NCBI GenBank assembly: GCA_937897325.1
Contig: CALCOY010000014.1
Location: forward strand, 62,001-126,000
Source: an uncultured Shimia sp.
GTDB lineage: Bacteria; Pseudomonadota; Alphaproteobacteria; Rhodobacterales; Rhodobacteraceae
Length of the DNA stretch: 64,000 nucleotides
Direction: 5' to 3'
A program made the translations under genes and the position numbers. The notes under the pieces were generated by a model, which saw only the letters and a program-made list of their open reading frames with translations, made no database searches and was not told where the DNA came from. Shown piece after piece: positions 8,754 to 16,848 of this stretch. Numbering within the stretch: the first letter of the stretch is position 1; every line of letters starts with the position of its first letter.

Positions 8754-9808
8754 CACATCTGTGGGTCCGGGCCGAACAGCGCGACAATGAATCCCGCGTC
8801 GGCCTGAGCCCGCAAGGCGCTGCCGCCCTGATCAGGGCGGGGCTGCGCGTGACCGTCGAAGACAGCAATGTGCGCTGCATCCCAACATCGGACTACGCCG
8901 GAGCGGGTGCAGAGATCGCGCCCGAGAATTCATGGCCCGAGGCGCCAGGGGATGCGATCATATTCGGTCTGAAGGAATTGCCAGAAGACGGCCCTGATCT
9001 GACGCATCGACACATCATGTTCGGCCACGCATTCAAGGGCCAGCCTGCGGGATTGCGGCTTTTGGGACGTTTCAAACGGGGCGGCGGAGCGCTTTACGAT
9101 CTGGAATACCTTGTGGATGCGGACGGGCGGCGGGTGGCGGCCTTTGGCTATTGGGCGGGATATGCGGGGGCTGCGGTTGCGCTGAAATGCTGGGCCGCCC
9201 AGCAGCGGGGCCAGATCTGCGGACCCGTGGCGCCTTATGACAGCTCGACCCATCTGCTGGCCGATCTGCAGTCGGAGCTGATTGGGCTGGGCACGTATCG
9301 GCCCAGTGCGATTGTGATCGGTGCCCTGGGCCGCGTCGGCAAGGGGGCGGCAGATCTAAGCAGGGCCATGGGTGTGCCAACAACCGGCTGGGATCTGGCA
9401 GAGACTGCGCGTGGCGGGCCATTCCCCGAAATCCTGAGCCACGAGATCTTTCTGAATTGCATTCTGGCGCGGCCGGGCACGCCTGTCTTTGTGCCGCGTG
9501 ATACGCCCGGACGGCCCAGAAACCTGAGCGTGATCGGTGACATTGCCTGCGATCCTGACAGCGATTTTTCCCCGATCAAGGTCTATGATCGCACGACGAC
9601 GTGGCAAGCCCCTGCGCTGCGGGTGCATGAAACGCCGCCCTTGGATGTGACGGCGATCGACAATCTGCCGTCCATGCTGCCCGTTGAAAGCTCTGAGGAT
9701 TATGCAGAGCAGTTGTTGCCATCGCTTCTAGGGTTGCAGAGTATAGCGGCAGGCGTCTGGGGTCGCGCCAAGGCGACGTTTGACAGCCATATGGGGCGGC
9801 TGCCTTAA
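8750..9808 (+). CDS. saccharopine dehydrogenase (NAD+, L-lysine-forming) family
   Basis: This 352-residue protein resembles the fungal Lys1-type saccharopine dehydrogenase and alanine-dehydrogenase-like fold. The opening HLWVRAEQRDNESRVGLSPQ matches the family start, and IIFGLKELPEDG and MFGHAFKGQ are typical core motifs. A Rossmann-type segment IVIGALGRVGKGA lies near residue 190. Known members interconvert saccharopine with lysine and 2-oxoglutarate. In bacteria of this group its role (lysine catabolism or another imine reduction) is unproven. I place the start at a TTG overlapping the GST stop (TTGA) with AAGGGG upstream, because no ATG or GTG exists near the conserved N-terminus. Its stop shares a TTAA with the convergent DUF3775 gene. 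Confidence 0.85.
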   Translation: MTHLWVRAEQRDNESRVGLSPQGAAALIRAGLRVTVEDSNVRCIPTSDYAGAGAEIAPENSWPEAPGDAIIFGLKELPEDGPDLTHRHIMFGHAFKGQPAGLRLLGRFKRGGGALYDLEYLVDADGRRVAAFGYWAGYAGAAVALKCWAAQQRGQICGPVAPYDSSTHLLADLQSELIGLGTYRPSAIVIGALGRVGKGAADLSRAMGVPTTGWDLAETARGGPFPEILSHEIFLNCILARPGTPVFVPRDTPGRPRNLSVIGDIACDPDSDFSPIKVYDRTTTWQAPALRVHETPPLDVTAIDNLPSMLPVESSEDYAEQLLPSLLGLQSIAAGVWGRAKATFDSHMGRLP

Positions 9809-10125
9809 AACAGATCCTCTTCATCCTGACGGATCGAGATGCCAAGCGCCTCGAGGCCCGCTTCAACGTGATCGCTGAAATGCGGTGTTCCGATCAGGTA
9901 ATCGGCGCAGGGGGTTGTTGCCTCCTCCTCGGCGGTTCTCAGCGCCTCGGACCAATCTTCGGGCTCGAACGCGCCGCGGCCAATCCACATGATGGCGACA
10001 AGTTCCTGCTGTTCGTCCTCGTCCAGCCGGTCGACCATGGCGCGAAATTCGGGTTCGGCCCGTTCCAATTCGCGGCCCATCACGATGATCTGCGCGATCA
10101 CGCCGCGATCCAAGCTGAGTTCCAT
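9805..10125 (-). CDS. DUF3775 domain-containing protein
   Basis: This is a 106-residue acidic, helical protein. The segments ELERAEPEFRAMVDRLDEDE and IMWIGRGAFEPEDW are typical of DUF3775, a small cytoplasmic family common in alphaproteobacteria with no known function. I chose the ATG directly behind an excellent AAAGGAGG ribosome binding site rather than a start ten codons upstream. It is convergent with saccharopine dehydrogenase and the two stop codons use the same four bases, TTAA. Confidence 0.88.
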   Translation of the reverse strand: MELSLDRGVIAQIIVMGRELERAEPEFRAMVDRLDEDEQQELVAIMWIGRGAFEPEDWSEALRTAEEEATTPCADYLIGTPHFSDHVEAGLEALGISIRQDEEDLF

Positions 10126-10192
10126 GTCTGCCTCCTTTCGCTGAGAGACAGTCAAACACGGGATCGCTCAGGCCACATTGATCCTGCGCAAG

Positions 10193-10930
10193 TCAGGCGA
10201 AGATGCGGTAGTAAATCCAGTCGGGCAGAAATTGCGAGCCGCGAAAGAGCAGTGAAAAGAATGTGGGAAAGCTTTTCTTGAAACCGTCGGTCTGCATGTG
10301 CTCGAACATTTCGCGTGCAGCCTGTTCGGGCTCCATGATGAAGGGCATCTTGAAATCGTTCTTGTCGGTCAGTTGTGTCTTGATGAAGCCCGGATTGCAG
10401 ACCTGAACCTCTACGCCCGTATCGCGCAGATCCGCATGCATGCATTCGGCCAGTGACATCGTAGCCGCTTTCGATGCCGTATAGCCGATGGATCCGGGCA
10501 GGCCGCGGAAGCCCGTCAGGGACGATGTGATGACGATATGGCCCGCATCCTTGGCGACCATCTTCGGCACGACCTGTCCCAGCACACGGACAAAGCCGGT
10601 AAAGTTGATGTCCGCCATCGCGGTGGCCTGTTCGGCATTCCAGTCCTTGGCACCGAATGGCCAGTAAACACCGGCGAGCAGGATAAGCCCGTCGACCTCG
10701 CCCACGGCTTCGGCGGCTTCTCGGACGCTTTGATCGTCCGAGATATCCATGGGTTGGTAAGCGGCCCGGCCCGGAAGTTCTTCGACCAGCGCCTTCAGCT
10801 TGTCTTCACCGCGAGCTGAGACGATAACTTCGGCGCCCACCCGGCTGAGCACTTTGGCAAGGGCGGCCCCCAGACCGTCACTTGCCCCGACGAGCCAGTA
10901 TCTTTTGCCCGCCCATTCCTTCGTCGTCAT
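10193..10930 (-). CDS. SDR-family oxidoreductase, last gene of the RpoE-linked operon
   Basis: This 245-residue short-chain dehydrogenase has a Rossmann glycine motif reading GASDGLG near residue 17, an NAG-like segment LLAGVYW, the catalytic serine in TSSLTG and the YTASK active site. It probably reduces or oxidises a lipid-like hydroxyl or keto group with NAD(P)H. It overlaps the upstream DUF3833 gene by four bases and is the last of five co-directional genes that run away from rpoE-chrR. The same five-gene order is known to me from the singlet-oxygen regulon of Rhodobacter sphaeroides (RSP1087 position). The exact substrate is unknown. Confidence 0.88.
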   Translation of the reverse strand: MTTKEWAGKRYWLVGASDGLGAALAKVLSRVGAEVIVSARGEDKLKALVEELPGRAAYQPMDISDDQSVREAAEAVGEVDGLILLAGVYWPFGAKDWNAEQATAMADINFTGFVRVLGQVVPKMVAKDAGHIVITSSLTGFRGLPGSIGYTASKAATMSLAECMHADLRDTGVEVQVCNPGFIKTQLTDKNDFKMPFIMEPEQAAREMFEHMQTDGFKKSFPTFFSLLFRGSQFLPDWIYYRIFA

Positions 10931-11502
10931 GCCGCCTCTTTCAGTTCCGGTTCTTCCACCCGCCGCATCGTCGCGACAAGTTCGGCCACTTTCAGCCCGT
11001 ATTTGCGAAACTGGGAGCGGTTGATGATCGTTCCATTGGGGGCCAGATACATCCAGTCGACGGTGTCGAGCACATGCCCGCCCGAGGATTCTGGCAGCTT
11101 GATACGGTACTTAAGCTGCAGCGATCCGCCCGCCTGACGGCCTTCACCGGTGCCCACGACATCTTCGGCCGTGGCCTTGACCTGACCGTCATTGCCAAGG
11201 GTCAGGTTCCAGGCACGATCTTGGGTCGATCCGTCGTCATACTTGAAGTGCTCGCGCATGACGCCGGTATTACCTTCCCAGGTCACATCGAAATCCGCGA
11301 CAAAACGGCTCGAAACGCGACCTGTGGGGCCGTAGATGACGCCTTCGCACAGGATCGGGCCGTTGAGCTGGGTGCGCAGGTCAAAAGCCTCACCGGTATA
11401 GTCCTCCGGGTCCTGCGCCAGAAAGTCCGCATAGCGGCTACGGGCCCAAACAAGGCAGAAGGCGATGATCGCACCAAAGATCGCAAAGAGAATTCCGTCC
11501 AT
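10927..11502 (-). CDS. DUF3833 family protein
   Basis: This 191-residue protein has one N-terminal hydrophobic segment (GILFAIFGAIIAFCLVW) that likely anchors it to the inner membrane with the rest in the periplasm. The body (FDVTWEGNTGVM, FKYDDGSTQDR, DWMYLAPNGTIINRSQFRKYG) matches DUF3833, a lipocalin-like beta-rich family. The domain may bind a lipid or polyketide-like ligand (inference). It is coupled by overlap to the SDR gene downstream and lies three bases after the MFS gene, within the operon divergent from rpoE-chrR. Confidence 0.85.
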   Translation of the reverse strand: MDGILFAIFGAIIAFCLVWARSRYADFLAQDPEDYTGEAFDLRTQLNGPILCEGVIYGPTGRVSSRFVADFDVTWEGNTGVMREHFKYDDGSTQDRAWNLTLGNDGQVKATAEDVVGTGEGRQAGGSLQLKYRIKLPESSGGHVLDTVDWMYLAPNGTIINRSQFRKYGLKVAELVATMRRVEEPELKEAA

Positions 11503-11505
11503 CCG

Positions 11506-12738
11506 TCAGGTCTCCTTCATTTCGGTGGTCGCGAGAAGCGCGATGGCCACCAGTTTTAACGCGCAAGGCACGGCTGCGTAGAGAACGGCAAGCAGCGCCA
11601 GCGCTTCGGGCGGGTTCTGAGCGCCCGCCCCTTCAAATCCAGCCGCCTGCAACGCGGGCAGCAATGTCACGGCCGCAAAGGCCAGGGTGAATTTCGACAC
11701 GAACGACCAAAGGCCGAACCCTTCTGCCGCCGAGGGTGAGATCACGGCCATGCGCTGGGCAAAAATTGCGGGCAGCAGCGTCAGATCGGCACCGAGCGCC
11801 ATGCCGGAGGCCACGCAGATCACCGCGAAAAGCAGCCAGTCACCGGGGCCCAGCAAGAGCGCAAAGCCGAAAGACACGATTGCAAGAACCATGGCAGAGA
11901 GAAGAACGGCCTTTGACCCGAAGCGTTCCGCGAGGCGCGCCCAAATGGGCGCGGCCACAGCCGCAGAAAGAAAAAAGATCAGCAGAAGCGGGCCTTCGTA
12001 GCCCGGTGCCTCAAGTCGGCTTTCGACGAAGAAAAGAAACAACGTGGAACTAACAGCAACGGGGGCGGCATTGACCAGCGCGATCAGCAAAAGCCGCCGG
12101 GCGAGCGGATCGCCCAGCACGACGCGCAGACCGGCGGAAGGGGCAAGGCCCACATTGGACCATTCGCCGCGCATGGCGTAGACGGCAATCAGGGCGAGAA
12201 CTGTGAAACCCACGGCAAAACCGGCAAAAGGGCGGTCGATCGCCGCACCCAGCATCACCGGGGCAATGGCGGCCACACAGACGCCCAGGAGCGCCCCAGT
12301 TTCGCGCCAGCGGGCGAGTGTCAGGTGGCCCTGCCCCGGCAGTTGGTCAGCCTTCACCACGCCTTGGGCGTAGAAATTGATCGTCAGGAAGCTGAAGGCG
12401 GAAAAGACGCCTGTAAGCATCAGCGCAAACCAGATGAGCGGCGCCAAGGGCGGTTCGACCGCAAAAAGGCCGAGCATCGACAGGGCCATGACCGCACAAC
12501 CGATCAGCACCGCAACTCCGCGCCGGTCGCGCAGTGTTTCGCTGAGCCGACCGAACAGCGGATCCTGCACGACGTCTAGGAGGCGCAAACCAAAGAGGAC
12601 AGCGCCCAAAGCGGCCAGGGAGACGCCGTACTGGTCCACGTAGAATTTGGGCGCGTGGATATAGATCGGCAACCCGGCCGTCGCCAGGAGGGCGGCAAAG
12701 ACCGCGTAGGCCGACAAACGTTCGGGCCGCGCATTCAT
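11506..12738 (-). CDS. MFS transporter, RpoE-linked operon
   Basis: This is a 410-residue membrane protein with about twelve hydrophobic segments. It resembles the GPH/MFS_2 group; the stretch FGLRLLDVVQDPLFGRLSE near residue 50 is the characteristic Asp-containing motif between helices 2 and 3 of that group. Usual GPH substrates are sugars, but the operon context (flavoprotein, DUF1365, DUF3833, SDR, next to the singlet-oxygen sigma factor) points to a lipid or stress-related compound. Its ATG overlaps the stop of the DUF1365 gene (TGATG), so translation is probably coupled. A longer frame upstream is only an extension inside the DUF1365 gene. Confidence 0.88.
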   Translation of the reverse strand: MNARPERLSAYAVFAALLATAGLPIYIHAPKFYVDQYGVSLAALGAVLFGLRLLDVVQDPLFGRLSETLRDRRGVAVLIGCAVMALSMLGLFAVEPPLAPLIWFALMLTGVFSAFSFLTINFYAQGVVKADQLPGQGHLTLARWRETGALLGVCVAAIAPVMLGAAIDRPFAGFAVGFTVLALIAVYAMRGEWSNVGLAPSAGLRVVLGDPLARRLLLIALVNAAPVAVSSTLFLFFVESRLEAPGYEGPLLLIFFLSAAVAAPIWARLAERFGSKAVLLSAMVLAIVSFGFALLLGPGDWLLFAVICVASGMALGADLTLLPAIFAQRMAVISPSAAEGFGLWSFVSKFTLAFAAVTLLPALQAAGFEGAGAQNPPEALALLAVLYAAVPCALKLVAIALLATTEMKET

Positions 12739-13493
12739 CACCGCGACACCTCTTCCACAGGGGGCTCGGGCCGCGCGCGGTAGACGGCGCGTTTCCACCA
12801 GAGTTTGAGGGCCTGCCAGTGAATGAGGCCGAGCACCCGGCGAGAGCCAAAGGGCCGCCGTATCAGCGCGCAGAGGATGCCCGCATTGGTCAGGGGTTTG
12901 CGTTCGCCGGTCAGGGTGGCGATCAGGCCGCCCTCGCCCTGTGCGTAGTCGATCCATATGCCGATCCGGTCCGGACGGATGTCGAAGCGGAATTCGTATT
13001 CACCTTCGACGGGTTGGAAGGGCGAGACATGGAAGATCTTGGTGGCCCTCAGGCGGTCGCGCGGGACGATCCGGGACAGGTCGGGGTGGTGGACAAGATA
13101 GGAATGCCGGTCACCGAATGTATTCGTCACCTCGGCAATGACCGCGATCAGGGCGTCATCGTCGCGGCGACAAAGCCAGAAGCTGACCGGGTTGAAGACA
13201 TGTCCAAAGATCTTGGGCTGGGCGAGCAATTCAATCCGGACCACGCCCGTCACCTGATGTGCTTTCAGGACGTCACGCACCCATTTGGCACCTGTGCCCG
13301 AACCGGGTGCGCCGCCGTGGTCGACATCGTTAAGCGCAGTCACACCCCGCTTGTTGCGCCGGAAGAGCATGGGCACCACCGCCTCTGCCTCTGCATCAAG
13401 CAGCACGTAGTCGACCGAGTAGCGAAAGGCGTTTTCGATCGCACCTTTTCGCCCGTGATAGGTCTGGCCCGCGATATGATCGGGCCTGTTCAT
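12738..13493 (-). CDS. DUF1365 protein, candidate furan-fatty-acid oxygenase (UfaO-like)
   Basis: This 251-residue DUF1365 protein has the typical start YHGRKGAIENAFRYSVDYVL and the core FGHVFNPVSFWLC and EVTNTFGDRHSYL. In Rhodobacter sphaeroides the neighbouring flavoprotein and a DUF1365 protein were reported to complete methylated furan fatty acid synthesis from a methylated 18:1 chain. This gene has the same neighbours, so an O2-dependent furan-ring-forming role is inferred from context and memory, not from active-site residues. It overlaps the flavoprotein gene by four bases upstream and the MFS gene by one base downstream. Confidence 0.82.
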   Translation of the reverse strand: MNRPDHIAGQTYHGRKGAIENAFRYSVDYVLLDAEAEAVVPMLFRRNKRGVTALNDVDHGGAPGSGTGAKWVRDVLKAHQVTGVVRIELLAQPKIFGHVFNPVSFWLCRRDDDALIAVIAEVTNTFGDRHSYLVHHPDLSRIVPRDRLRATKIFHVSPFQPVEGEYEFRFDIRPDRIGIWIDYAQGEGGLIATLTGERKPLTNAGILCALIRRPFGSRRVLGLIHWQALKLWWKRAVYRARPEPPVEEVSR

Positions 13494-14794
13494 TCCGCAG
13501 CAACCTGCGCGGACATGACGTTAGCCGTAATCGCCCGCGCGACATCCATGGCGCTTGCAAGCCCGTCCTCGTGGAAGCCGTGGCGCATCCAGGCCCCGCA
13601 GAACCAGGTGTTGTTCGATCCATTGTGCACGCGCAACGTTTCCTGCGCATCGAGTGCAGCGAGATCGTAAACCGGATGGCGCAGCGTGACTTGATCGTAG
13701 ATCAATTCTTCGCGGATCGTCCGTTTGGTGTTGAGCGTAACGAAGTGTGGATCGCTTTCAGGGATCGGCTGCAACGAATTCATCCAATAGGTCAGATCGA
13801 TGCGGTCCGACTGTACTTGGGCGTCCTCGGTATAGACCCAGCTTGACCAGACCTGCCGATGCTGCGGCATGATCGAAGTGTCCGCATGCAGCACGATATC
13901 ATTCGGCTGATAGGCAATGGCCCCGAGCGCTTGACGTTCAACAGGATCGGGGTCTTCCAAAATGCGCAGCGTGTCGTCCGAATGCGTCGCGAAAATCACC
14001 TTGTCATATGCCGTCCAGTCACCGCCCCAGGCCTTGAGCTCGACCCCGAGTGGCGTCCTGCGGACGGCCTGAACGCCAGTGCCTTTGCGGATTTCAACCC
14101 CGGCGGACATCATCGCTGCCTCAAGCCGCCCCACATACTGGATGGAGCCGCCATCGACCGTATGCCATTGGTGCTGGCCGGTATGGTGCAAAAGCGCATG
14201 GTTTTCGAAGAACTGCATCATGGCGTGAGCCGGGAAATCCATGATCTTTTCGGTCGGCGTAGACCAGATCGCCCCGCTGAGCGGCAGCAGGTAGTAGTCC
14301 CGAAACCATTCGCCCGTGCCCATCACATCGAGAAATGCGGCGATGGAGCGTGTGCGATCCTCGTTGGCCACGCGCAGTGCATGTTTGTTAAACCGCACGA
14401 TGTCCCGGACCATGCCAAGAAAGCGCGGGTTCACCGCATTGCGCCGCTGAGCAAAAAGCGCATCGAGACTTGCCAGACCGTATTCCAGCTTTCCACCCCC
14501 GATGGAGGCGCCAAAGCTCATGTTTGACTTGGTGACCGGCACGTCGAGGCGCGCGAAAAGATCCGCCATTTCGGGATAATTTGCGTAGTTGAAAACGATG
14601 AAGCCCGTATCGACGGGCTGATCGCCGCGCTTTCCAGCAAGGATCGTACGGGCATGTCCGCCAAGGCGCGGCTCTGCCTCATAAAGCGTGATGTCGTGGC
14701 TGTTGCTCAGCGCGAAGGCGGCACCCATTCCAGAAATCCCGCCACCAACCACCGCGATCTTTGCGCGCGCACCAACACTCTGTTCAAAAGGCAT
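13490..14794 (-). CDS. FAD-dependent oxidoreductase, candidate fatty-acid dehydrogenase (UfaD-like)
   Basis: This 434-residue flavoprotein opens with a Rossmann dinucleotide motif (IAVVGGGISGMGAAFALS) followed by LYEAEPRLGGHARTI, typical of amine-oxidase/desaturase-like flavoproteins. The late segment NNTWFCGAWMRHGFHEDGLA closes the FAD site. The family is usually annotated next to DUF1365 and cyclopropane fatty acid synthase genes. As first gene of the operon divergent from rpoE-chrR it matches RSP1091 of R. sphaeroides, implicated in dehydrogenating methylated fatty acids on the way to furan fatty acids. The cyclopropane-synthase-like methyltransferase that would start the path is not in this window. 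The start chosen follows a GGAACGAG purine stretch; a start 52 codons upstream would run into the promoter region. Confidence 0.88.
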   Translation of the reverse strand: MPFEQSVGARAKIAVVGGGISGMGAAFALSNSHDITLYEAEPRLGGHARTILAGKRGDQPVDTGFIVFNYANYPEMADLFARLDVPVTKSNMSFGASIGGGKLEYGLASLDALFAQRRNAVNPRFLGMVRDIVRFNKHALRVANEDRTRSIAAFLDVMGTGEWFRDYYLLPLSGAIWSTPTEKIMDFPAHAMMQFFENHALLHHTGQHQWHTVDGGSIQYVGRLEAAMMSAGVEIRKGTGVQAVRRTPLGVELKAWGGDWTAYDKVIFATHSDDTLRILEDPDPVERQALGAIAYQPNDIVLHADTSIMPQHRQVWSSWVYTEDAQVQSDRIDLTYWMNSLQPIPESDPHFVTLNTKRTIREELIYDQVTLRHPVYDLAALDAQETLRVHNGSNNTWFCGAWMRHGFHEDGLASAMDVARAITANVMSAQVAAE

Positions 14795-14826
14795 ATTTCT
14801 CGTTCCGATCCCTTTAGTTCTGACCT

Positions 14827-14856
14827 TATGTACGCAGCAACGCGGGAACCGGATGC
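14827..14856 (-). promoter_or_regulatory. candidate RpoE-type promoter for the divergent operon
   Basis: Reading on the minus strand, GCATCC is followed after 18 bases by TACATA, and the flavoprotein start lies about 30 bases further on. The spacing equals that of the better match on the plus strand. The -35 match to TGATCC is only four of six, so this is tentative. Confidence 0.35.
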
Positions 14857-14880
14857 CATTTAGATCGCCGCAAATAATTT

Positions 14881-14910
14881 TGATCCAACAGCCGGGTGAT
14901 GTCGTAGACG
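14881..14910 (+). promoter_or_regulatory. candidate RpoE autoregulatory promoter of rpoE-chrR
   Basis: TGATCC, followed after 18 bases by TAGACG, resembles the TGATCC-type -35 element of Rhodobacter RpoE promoters. It would give a leader of roughly 100 bases before rpoE. Autoregulation is known for this sigma factor; assignment here is from the -35 match and position only. Confidence 0.5.
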
Positions 14911-15016
14911 GAATATGTTCGTAGGAGTAGAACAAATCGAGCCGACACAAAGGGGCGCGCCATCCGGCCGTTCTGGGTCAACATCCGGCCGGGTCGGCGC
15001 GAGGCAGAAGACGAAC

Positions 15017-15565
15017 ATGACGAGTGATGAAAAGATGCGGTTGCTCTGGGTTGAGCATCTCAATCGCATCAAAAACGATCAGGATGAGGCGGCGTTTGCC
15101 GAGCTCTTTGACCACTTTGCGCCACGCGTGAAAGGGTTCCTGATGAAATCGGGAGCGGATGCATCCCTGGCCGAAGAATGTGCACAAGAGGTCATGGCGA
15201 CCTGTTGGCATAAGGCTCACATGTTCGACCCCTCGCGGGCGTCGGTGGCGACTTGGATCTTCACCATCGCGCGCAACAAGAAGATTGACGTGCTGCGCAG
15301 GCAGCGCCGTCCCGAACCGGAAGATCTGGGATGGGGCCCCGAAGAAGAACCGGATCAGGACGATGTGATCGTCTTGCAACAGGAAACTGAATTGCTGGGC
15401 AGGGCGATGGCTGAATTGCCTGCTGCCCAGCGGGAACTGATAGAAAGAGCGTATTTTGGTGAGCTGACGCATTCCGAAATCGCTGCGGAAACGGGTCTGC
15501 CTCTGGGCACGATCAAATCAAGAATAAGACTGGCGCTGGAAAGATTGCGCCACGCAATGAAGTGA
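15017..15565 (+). CDS. rpoE: ECF sigma factor RpoE (ChrR-controlled)
   Basis: This 182-residue ECF sigma factor has region 2 (AFAELFDHFAPRVKGFLM to TWIFTIARNKKIDVLRRQ) and region 4 (LPAAQRELIERAYFGELTHS, GLPLGTIKSRIRLALERL) joined by an acidic linker. In Rhodobacter its homologue directs RNA polymerase to genes that answer singlet oxygen and is held inactive by the zinc anti-sigma ChrR, encoded immediately downstream here. A GAGG ribosome binding site precedes the chosen ATG; a longer frame starting at 14915 would add 34 residues lying across the leader. A TGATCC-type promoter stands upstream. Confidence 0.93.
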   Translation: MTSDEKMRLLWVEHLNRIKNDQDEAAFAELFDHFAPRVKGFLMKSGADASLAEECAQEVMATCWHKAHMFDPSRASVATWIFTIARNKKIDVLRRQRRPEPEDLGWGPEEEPDQDDVIVLQQETELLGRAMAELPAAQRELIERAYFGELTHSEIAAETGLPLGTIKSRIRLALERLRHAMK

Positions 15566-15574
15566 AGTGGTAAA

Positions 15575-16234
15575 ATGCATAACGAGATCAAACATCACCT
15601 GACGGATCCGATCCTGATGGCTTATGCAGCGGGCACATTGCCCGAGGCGTTCAACCTGATGGTCGCAGCACATGTGTCGCTTTGCGATCATTGTCGGGCC
15701 CGGCTGGATGCCTTTGACGTGGTTGGCGGTGAAGTCTTGGAACAGCAGGCGGGCAATGCGGTCACGATGGAGGCTGGCAGTCTTGCCGCGACAATGGCGC
15801 TGATTTCCGGCGGTCCTGCGGATGAAATCCGGATGCCGGAACGTAAAGCCTGTGGTGTGCTCCCGGGGCCTTTGCAAGATTACGTGGGCGGAGATCTTGA
15901 TAGTGTCCGGTGGAAACCCATCGGGCTTGGCGTGAAACAGGCAATCCTGCCGACATCGAAAGATGCATCGGCGCGCCTTTTATTCATCCCGGCGGGTGCT
16001 GCCATGCCTGATCATGGGCATCATGGGACGGAAATGACCATGGTTTTGCAAGGCGCCTTCCAGGATGAGGAAGACTATTTTGCACGTGGCGATGTGGAGG
16101 TTGCGGACAGCGACATGCATCATACGCCGATCGCAGACGTCCACGAAGATTGCATCTGTCTTGCCGTGACGGACGCGCCCCTGCGCTTTAACGGCGTTTT
16201 GCCCAAGATCGCGCAGCGCATCGCACGGATCTAA
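15575..16234 (+). CDS. chrR: anti-sigma factor ChrR
   Basis: This 219-residue zinc anti-sigma factor has an N-terminal anti-sigma domain with the HVSLCDHC (HxxxCxxC) zinc motif near residues 32-39 and additional histidines in the first ten residues. The C-terminal cupin domain (about residues 110-200) holds PDHGHHGTEMTMVL and a later MHHTPIADVHEDC, consistent with the second metal site of R. sphaeroides ChrR. In that system the N-terminal domain binds RpoE and the cupin domain is needed for release on singlet oxygen. It starts nine bases after rpoE, so both are made from one message. The key cysteines and histidines are intact. Confidence 0.93.
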   Translation: MHNEIKHHLTDPILMAYAAGTLPEAFNLMVAAHVSLCDHCRARLDAFDVVGGEVLEQQAGNAVTMEAGSLAATMALISGGPADEIRMPERKACGVLPGPLQDYVGGDLDSVRWKPIGLGVKQAILPTSKDASARLLFIPAGAAMPDHGHHGTEMTMVLQGAFQDEEDYFARGDVEVADSDMHHTPIADVHEDCICLAVTDAPLRFNGVLPKIAQRIARI

Positions 16235-16242
16235 AATCGCCT

Positions 16243-16269
16243 GGCTGTATGCTTTCAAAGCATGCAGCC
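16243..16269. terminator. hairpin after chrR
   Basis: Arms GGCTGTATGCTTT and AAAGCATGCAGCC form a 13-pair stem (one T-G wobble) with a single-base loop, nine bases after the chrR stop. No T tract follows, so it may end the rpoE-chrR message by another route or protect its 3' end. Confidence 0.55.
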
Positions 16270-16476
16270 GTCGGCCCATCTACTCATTTCGGATCGTATA
16301 GGTCATGCCCATTGTTCTGAAATGTCCGCTGTCCGTTTTGCGGAACAGTAATCCCAAACTCGATTCCAGTTCAAAAATTCCCTCACTAGGTGAATAGCCA
16401 GCAACTCTAACAATTCCTGACCGTTGCGCGCTGGCACTATCGCTTCGTGACCAAAACCTTTTTTGGAATATTTCGG

Positions 16477-16817
16477 ATGAAGGTTTTTCTACCTGCAATT
16501 CTTGGCGCTGCGGCGCTTTGGGGCGGGGCTGTTACAGCGACCAAGACGATCCGGGCTTCATTGCCTTTGGCGATGACGAAATCAACTGGTCTGGACCGTT
16601 TTGCGGTCCCTCATTCCGCTTCAGTTCGGGTGTGGACGCGGTCTTTGCCGTGGTCGTCACGAACTTTGCTTCGGGGCCCAATGCCGGTGGGGACCGGACC
16701 CTCGACCAAAACATCATATTGAACATAGCGCCTGCCCCGGTCGGTATATCGCTTTTACTGGCAGACGGAGCCGTTCTGGGCGGGATCGGCGCACGCCACC
16801 GCCGGAAACCATCCTGA
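16477..16817 (+). pseudogene. frameshifted VPLPA-CTERM secreted protein
   Basis: The gene opens with a good signal peptide (MKVFLPAILGAAALWGGAVT) and then, in that frame, loses protein-like character. The next frame continues sensibly as FIAFGDDEINWSGPFCGPSF and FAVVVTNFASGPNAGGDRT. It ends in PAPVGISLLLADGAVLGGIG followed by ARHRRKPS, a worn version of the VPLPA-CTERM sorting tail (proline motif, hydrophobic helix, basic end). A single frameshift near codon 25 and loss of most of the mature domain explain the pattern. An intact VPLPA-CTERM gene is present 40 kb away. Frameshift from sequencing error is the alternative. Confidence 0.55.
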
Positions 16818-16848
16818 GCCGCCTTATGAAAAGACCGGCGCGGCAGGA

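Noticed and set aside
16280-16498. 72-codon minus-strand frame after chrR
   Set aside because: No ribosome binding site or recognisable motif and it runs over the start of the VPLPA-CTERM pseudogene.
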